DNA of 7,578 nt, from NCBI GenBank assembly GCA_003155705.1, contig PMEC01000254.1:6835-14412 (forward strand). Direction: 5' to 3'. The position numbers and the translations under genes were made by a program. Positions 5,219 through 7,578 of this stretch are shown piece by piece. The notes below the pieces were generated by a model. That model did no database searches, had not been told where the DNA came from, and saw only the letters and a list, made by a program, of their open reading frames with translations. The first letter of the stretch is position 1. Every line of letters begins with the position of its first letter. Source of the DNA: Bacteroidales bacterium (GTDB taxonomy: Bacteria > Bacteroidota > Bacteroidia > Bacteroidales > VadinHA17).

Positions 5219-7578
5219 ATGCAATCAATAATGCGCATGAATAAATCTCACTTATATGATTTTTTATCTGGTTCAAGACGACACGTTTTTGTAATACTGG
5301 TAGCTATTACAATTAATTGGATGCCAATCCGCGGCCAGATAAAATATATTTCTACAGATGAGCGTAAAGATGCTGGCATGGGAATAGAGCGTGTTGCAAG
5401 GTATTTTATTCCTGCTTATGAGTCAAAAACGGCTAAAAAAGATGATGAGATCCGTTGGATACAGGTGGATCTGGGAGAAAAGAAAAAAATTAACGGTATT
5501 AAGCTTTTACCAAAGGTAGTTCCGTGGGGTTATGTAAGATCTGAGGGTTTCCCATCCCGGTTTAAAATAGAAGTGTCAGACGATCCTGGGTTCAGTACCT
5601 CTGTTATGTATGAAAACAAGACAAGGGAAGATTTTAACGATCCTTACGATGAGGTCTGCATTTTCTCCGGCAAGGAGGTATATGGCAGATATGTACGTCT
5701 TACAGCAGTCCATCTGAGGCAACAACGTCTGGCTCTTACTAAGATCATGGTTATGTCAGATGGGAAGGACATTGCTGAAGGATGTGCGGCAACTGATTCG
5801 GAGTCAGGAAATCCGGGATTGGCCAATCTGACACGTCCTCCCCGTCCTCAGGGAGAGGGTGTCGTCACTGACAATCCTGGTAACATTATTCCTGTGGAAA
5901 AATGGAATCCGGTAGCTTACAAAGCTCAGACTCCAGTCCGGGATGTGATGATAAGCGATGGTCTTTTCAGGAAAACGATGGAGAATAATATAAATTACCT
6001 TTTGTCATCTTTCACACTGAATGAACTGGTAAGAAATTTCTATGTGAAGGCAGGTAAGCCTGTACAGCCATTGGAGGACAGGTTGAATAATTTCTGGTTT
6101 GTCGATTTACCAGGACAGGAAGCGGGTCGTTTCCTTATGGGCGCCGGTAATACTTTGAGATGGTTAGAAAATACGGAGCTTAGAAAAAGGATGGATCAGA
6201 TCGTAGATGTAATTGACGAATGCAAAGAGCCCGATGGATATATTATGGCATATCCGAAAAATAAGATTTTTGCCGGTGAATATGGAGCCTATACAAGGTC
6301 GTGGGTTACGCATGGACTTATTGAAGCCGGTTATGCAGGTAACAAAAAAGCGTTTTCATTGCTTCGGGGTTTCTATGACTGGTTTAATACTTCATGCTAC
6401 CTTCCTGAATTACTCAGGCGGGCAGGGCAGGGCTCCCAGGGAATTATTCCCAGTACAAGAACATATTTTACTCCAGTGGGAAAACCCAAAGATATTCAGG
6501 TTGTTCAGGAATATTTCCAGGAAAATTATTGGATTGATGAGTTAGCTAACAGAGACCCGAAAGCGATCTGGCTATATCCTTACGACAGACCACATAATTA
6601 TCTCATTACGGCAATTGAACCTTACCTGGATCTGTATCGTGCAACAGGAGCCAAAAAGTATCTTGACGCCGCATTGGGAGGCTGGGATTTATATCACGAC
6701 AACTGGGAACATGTTGGAGGGTCCATTGCAATATGTGAGGGGACTGATCTCTACCCTCCAAAATCATATTTTCTGCACCGCGAAACAGGCGAGCTGTGTG
6801 GTAGCGTTTTCTGGGCTTACCTGAATCAGCGGTTGCATCTGCTCAACCCGGAAGAAGAAAAGTATGTTACTGAAATAGAGAAATCCATATACAATATTTT
6901 AATTGCCAACCAGGTAGGGGACAAAGGTATCCGCTATCATGCTGTGCTTGCTGATCATAAAGATTTAAACAACCGCCAGCCATTCAGTATGAGCACATGC
7001 TGTGAAGGGCAGGGGACAAGAATGATGGGTGCTCTCCCGGAATTTATTTACTCAGTCGCCGGCGATGGAGTATATGTTGATTTATATGCTCCATCAACTA
7101 TTAAGGCTGCAACCCAGACCGGCTCAATCTCTCTTAAAATGGTTACCCAGTTCCCTTACGACCAAAAAGTGCAAATTACTATAAATGTTGATAAACCTTT
7201 AAATTCTCGGATCAGGATTCGTATTCCTTCCTGGGCGGCACAAAAAATGTCTATCATGGTGAATGGTAACAAGGTTGTTAGTGGTAACCCAGGAACATAT
7301 TCAACCCTGGACAGGCAATGGAAAAATGGAGATGTTATTTCTTTTACACTTCCTATGGAGTTCAGAATGACCAGATATGAAGGAGCTGAGCGCGACCCGA
7401 AACATGAGCGCTATGCTTTAGAGTATGGACCGATATTAATGGCTTATGTCAGTATGAAAGGACAGAAGGAGAACGTGTTGCTGTCAACAACTTCTGAAAA
7501 ACTGCTCAAAAGCCTTAAACCAGTTGCGGGCAAGCCACTTCATTTTACTATAAACGGAAGCTCTGATTTTGAATATAT
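5219..7578 (+). CDS. Secreted GH127/DUF1680-like protein (putative beta-L-arabinofuranosidase) with N-terminal discoidin domain, 3'-truncated
   Basis: The frame from ATG 5219 is open for 786 codons to the window edge with no break. ATG 5231 and ATG 5237 are alternative starts; an in-frame TAA at 5201 bounds the gene. Residues 22-33 form a hydrophobic signal core with possible cleavage at IRG/Q (39/40). Residues about 41-185 resemble a discoidin/F5-8 type C domain (IRWIQVDLGEKKKINGIKLL at 78-97; GRYVRLTAVHL at 156-166), probably carbohydrate-binding. A Pro/Gly-rich linker (205-225) leads to a DUF1680-type helical barrel (about 240-610) and then beta-sandwich strands. GH127 enzymes use a Zn-bound cysteine nucleophile, with ligands from an E-T-C motif and a later Cys pair. 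Here E525-L-C527 and C594-C595 (STCCEGQGTR) match that pattern, and E507 may be the acid/base. The usual GEAF and ETCA contexts are diverged, so activity and substrate are uncertain. Probably in one operon with the GH3 gene. Confidence 0.8.
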   Translation, partial: MQSIMRMNKSHLYDFLSGSRRHVFVILVAITINWMPIRGQIKYISTDERKDAGMGIERVARYFIPAYESKTAKKDDEIRWIQVDLGEKKKINGIKLLPKVVPWGYVRSEGFPSRFKIEVSDDPGFSTSVMYENKTREDFNDPYDEVCIFSGKEVYGRYVRLTAVHLRQQRLALTKIMVMSDGKDIAEGCAATDSESGNPGLANLTRPPRPQGEGVVTDNPGNIIPVEKWNPVAYKAQTPVRDVMISDGLFRKTMENNINYLLSSFTLNELVRNFYVKAGKPVQPLEDRLNNFWFVDLPGQEAGRFLMGAGNTLRWLENTELRKRMDQIVDVIDECKEPDGYIMAYPKNKIFAGEYGAYTRSWVTHGLIEAGYAGNKKAFSLLRGFYDWFNTSCYLPELLRRAGQGSQGIIPSTRTYFTPVGKPKDIQVVQEYFQENYWIDELANRDPKAIWLYPYDRPHNYLITAIEPYLDLYRATGAKKYLDAALGGWDLYHDNWEHVGGSIAICEGTDLYPPKSYFLHRETGELCGSVFWAYLNQRLHLLNPEEEKYVTEIEKSIYNILIANQVGDKGIRYHAVLADHKDLNNRQPFSMSTCCEGQGTRMMGALPEFIYSVAGDGVYVDLYAPSTIKAATQTGSISLKMVTQFPYDQKVQITINVDKPLNSRIRIRIPSWAAQKMSIMVNGNKVVSGNPGTYSTLDRQWKNGDVISFTLPMEFRMTRYEGAERDPKHERYALEYGPILMAYVSMKGQKENVLLSTTSEKLLKSLKPVAGKPLHFTINGSSDFEY

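Noticed and set aside
5193..7578. Apparent absence of a long closed gene, with only short ORFs such as 6213-6545 (+), 6615-6824 (+) and 5644-5826 (-)
   Set aside because: The frame starting at 5219 is open to the window edge and encodes a coherent discoidin + DUF1680 protein; the short ORFs are other-frame shadows of it.

Overview
The window carries four consecutive plus-strand genes with no opposing genes. Three encode carbohydrate-active enzymes and one encodes a Tat-exported oxidoreductase, as in a bacterial glycan-utilisation locus. Features that suggest a Bacteroidota (Bacteroidetes) genome are AT-rich spacers, starts without a clear Shine-Dalgarno, a lipoprotein glycosidase, a DUF1680/GH127-type enzyme and a Tat-type Gfo/Idh/MocA protein. 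This assignment is inferred from gene content; there is no rRNA or other phylogenetic marker. No SusC/SusD pair, regulator gene, tRNA, CRISPR array or transposase is visible.

Layout. 1-1662: 3' part of a GH38 alpha-mannosidase-type gene whose catalytic N-terminus lies outside the window. 1663-1810: spacer with two pairs of TTTAAC repeats. 1811-3172: complete Gfo/Idh/MocA oxidoreductase with a twin-arginine leader. 3173-3344: spacer with a strong hairpin terminator, then an inverted repeat that may be an operator. 3345-5192: complete GH3 beta-glucosidase/exo-glucanase lipoprotein of the barley ExoI type. 5193-5218: 26-base gap that includes part of an 11-base tandem duplication over the stop codon. 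5219-7578: a large secreted protein with an N-terminal discoidin (F5/8 type C) domain and a GH127/DUF1680-like domain, open to the right edge. That last gene is uninterrupted for 786 codons.

How they may work together. All three proteins with visible N-termini carry export signals, so the cluster probably acts outside the cytoplasm. The expected activities are removal of alpha-mannosyl units (GH38), beta-glucosyl units (GH3) and possibly beta-L-arabinofuranosyl units (GH127-like), plus NAD(P)-type sugar oxidation. The terminator suggests at least two transcription units: GH38 and/or oxidoreductase upstream, and GH3 + GH127-like downstream. The most interesting idea is that the exported dehydrogenase takes part in redox-assisted glycan cleavage next to classical hydrolases. 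This is a hypothesis and the sequence does not prove it.
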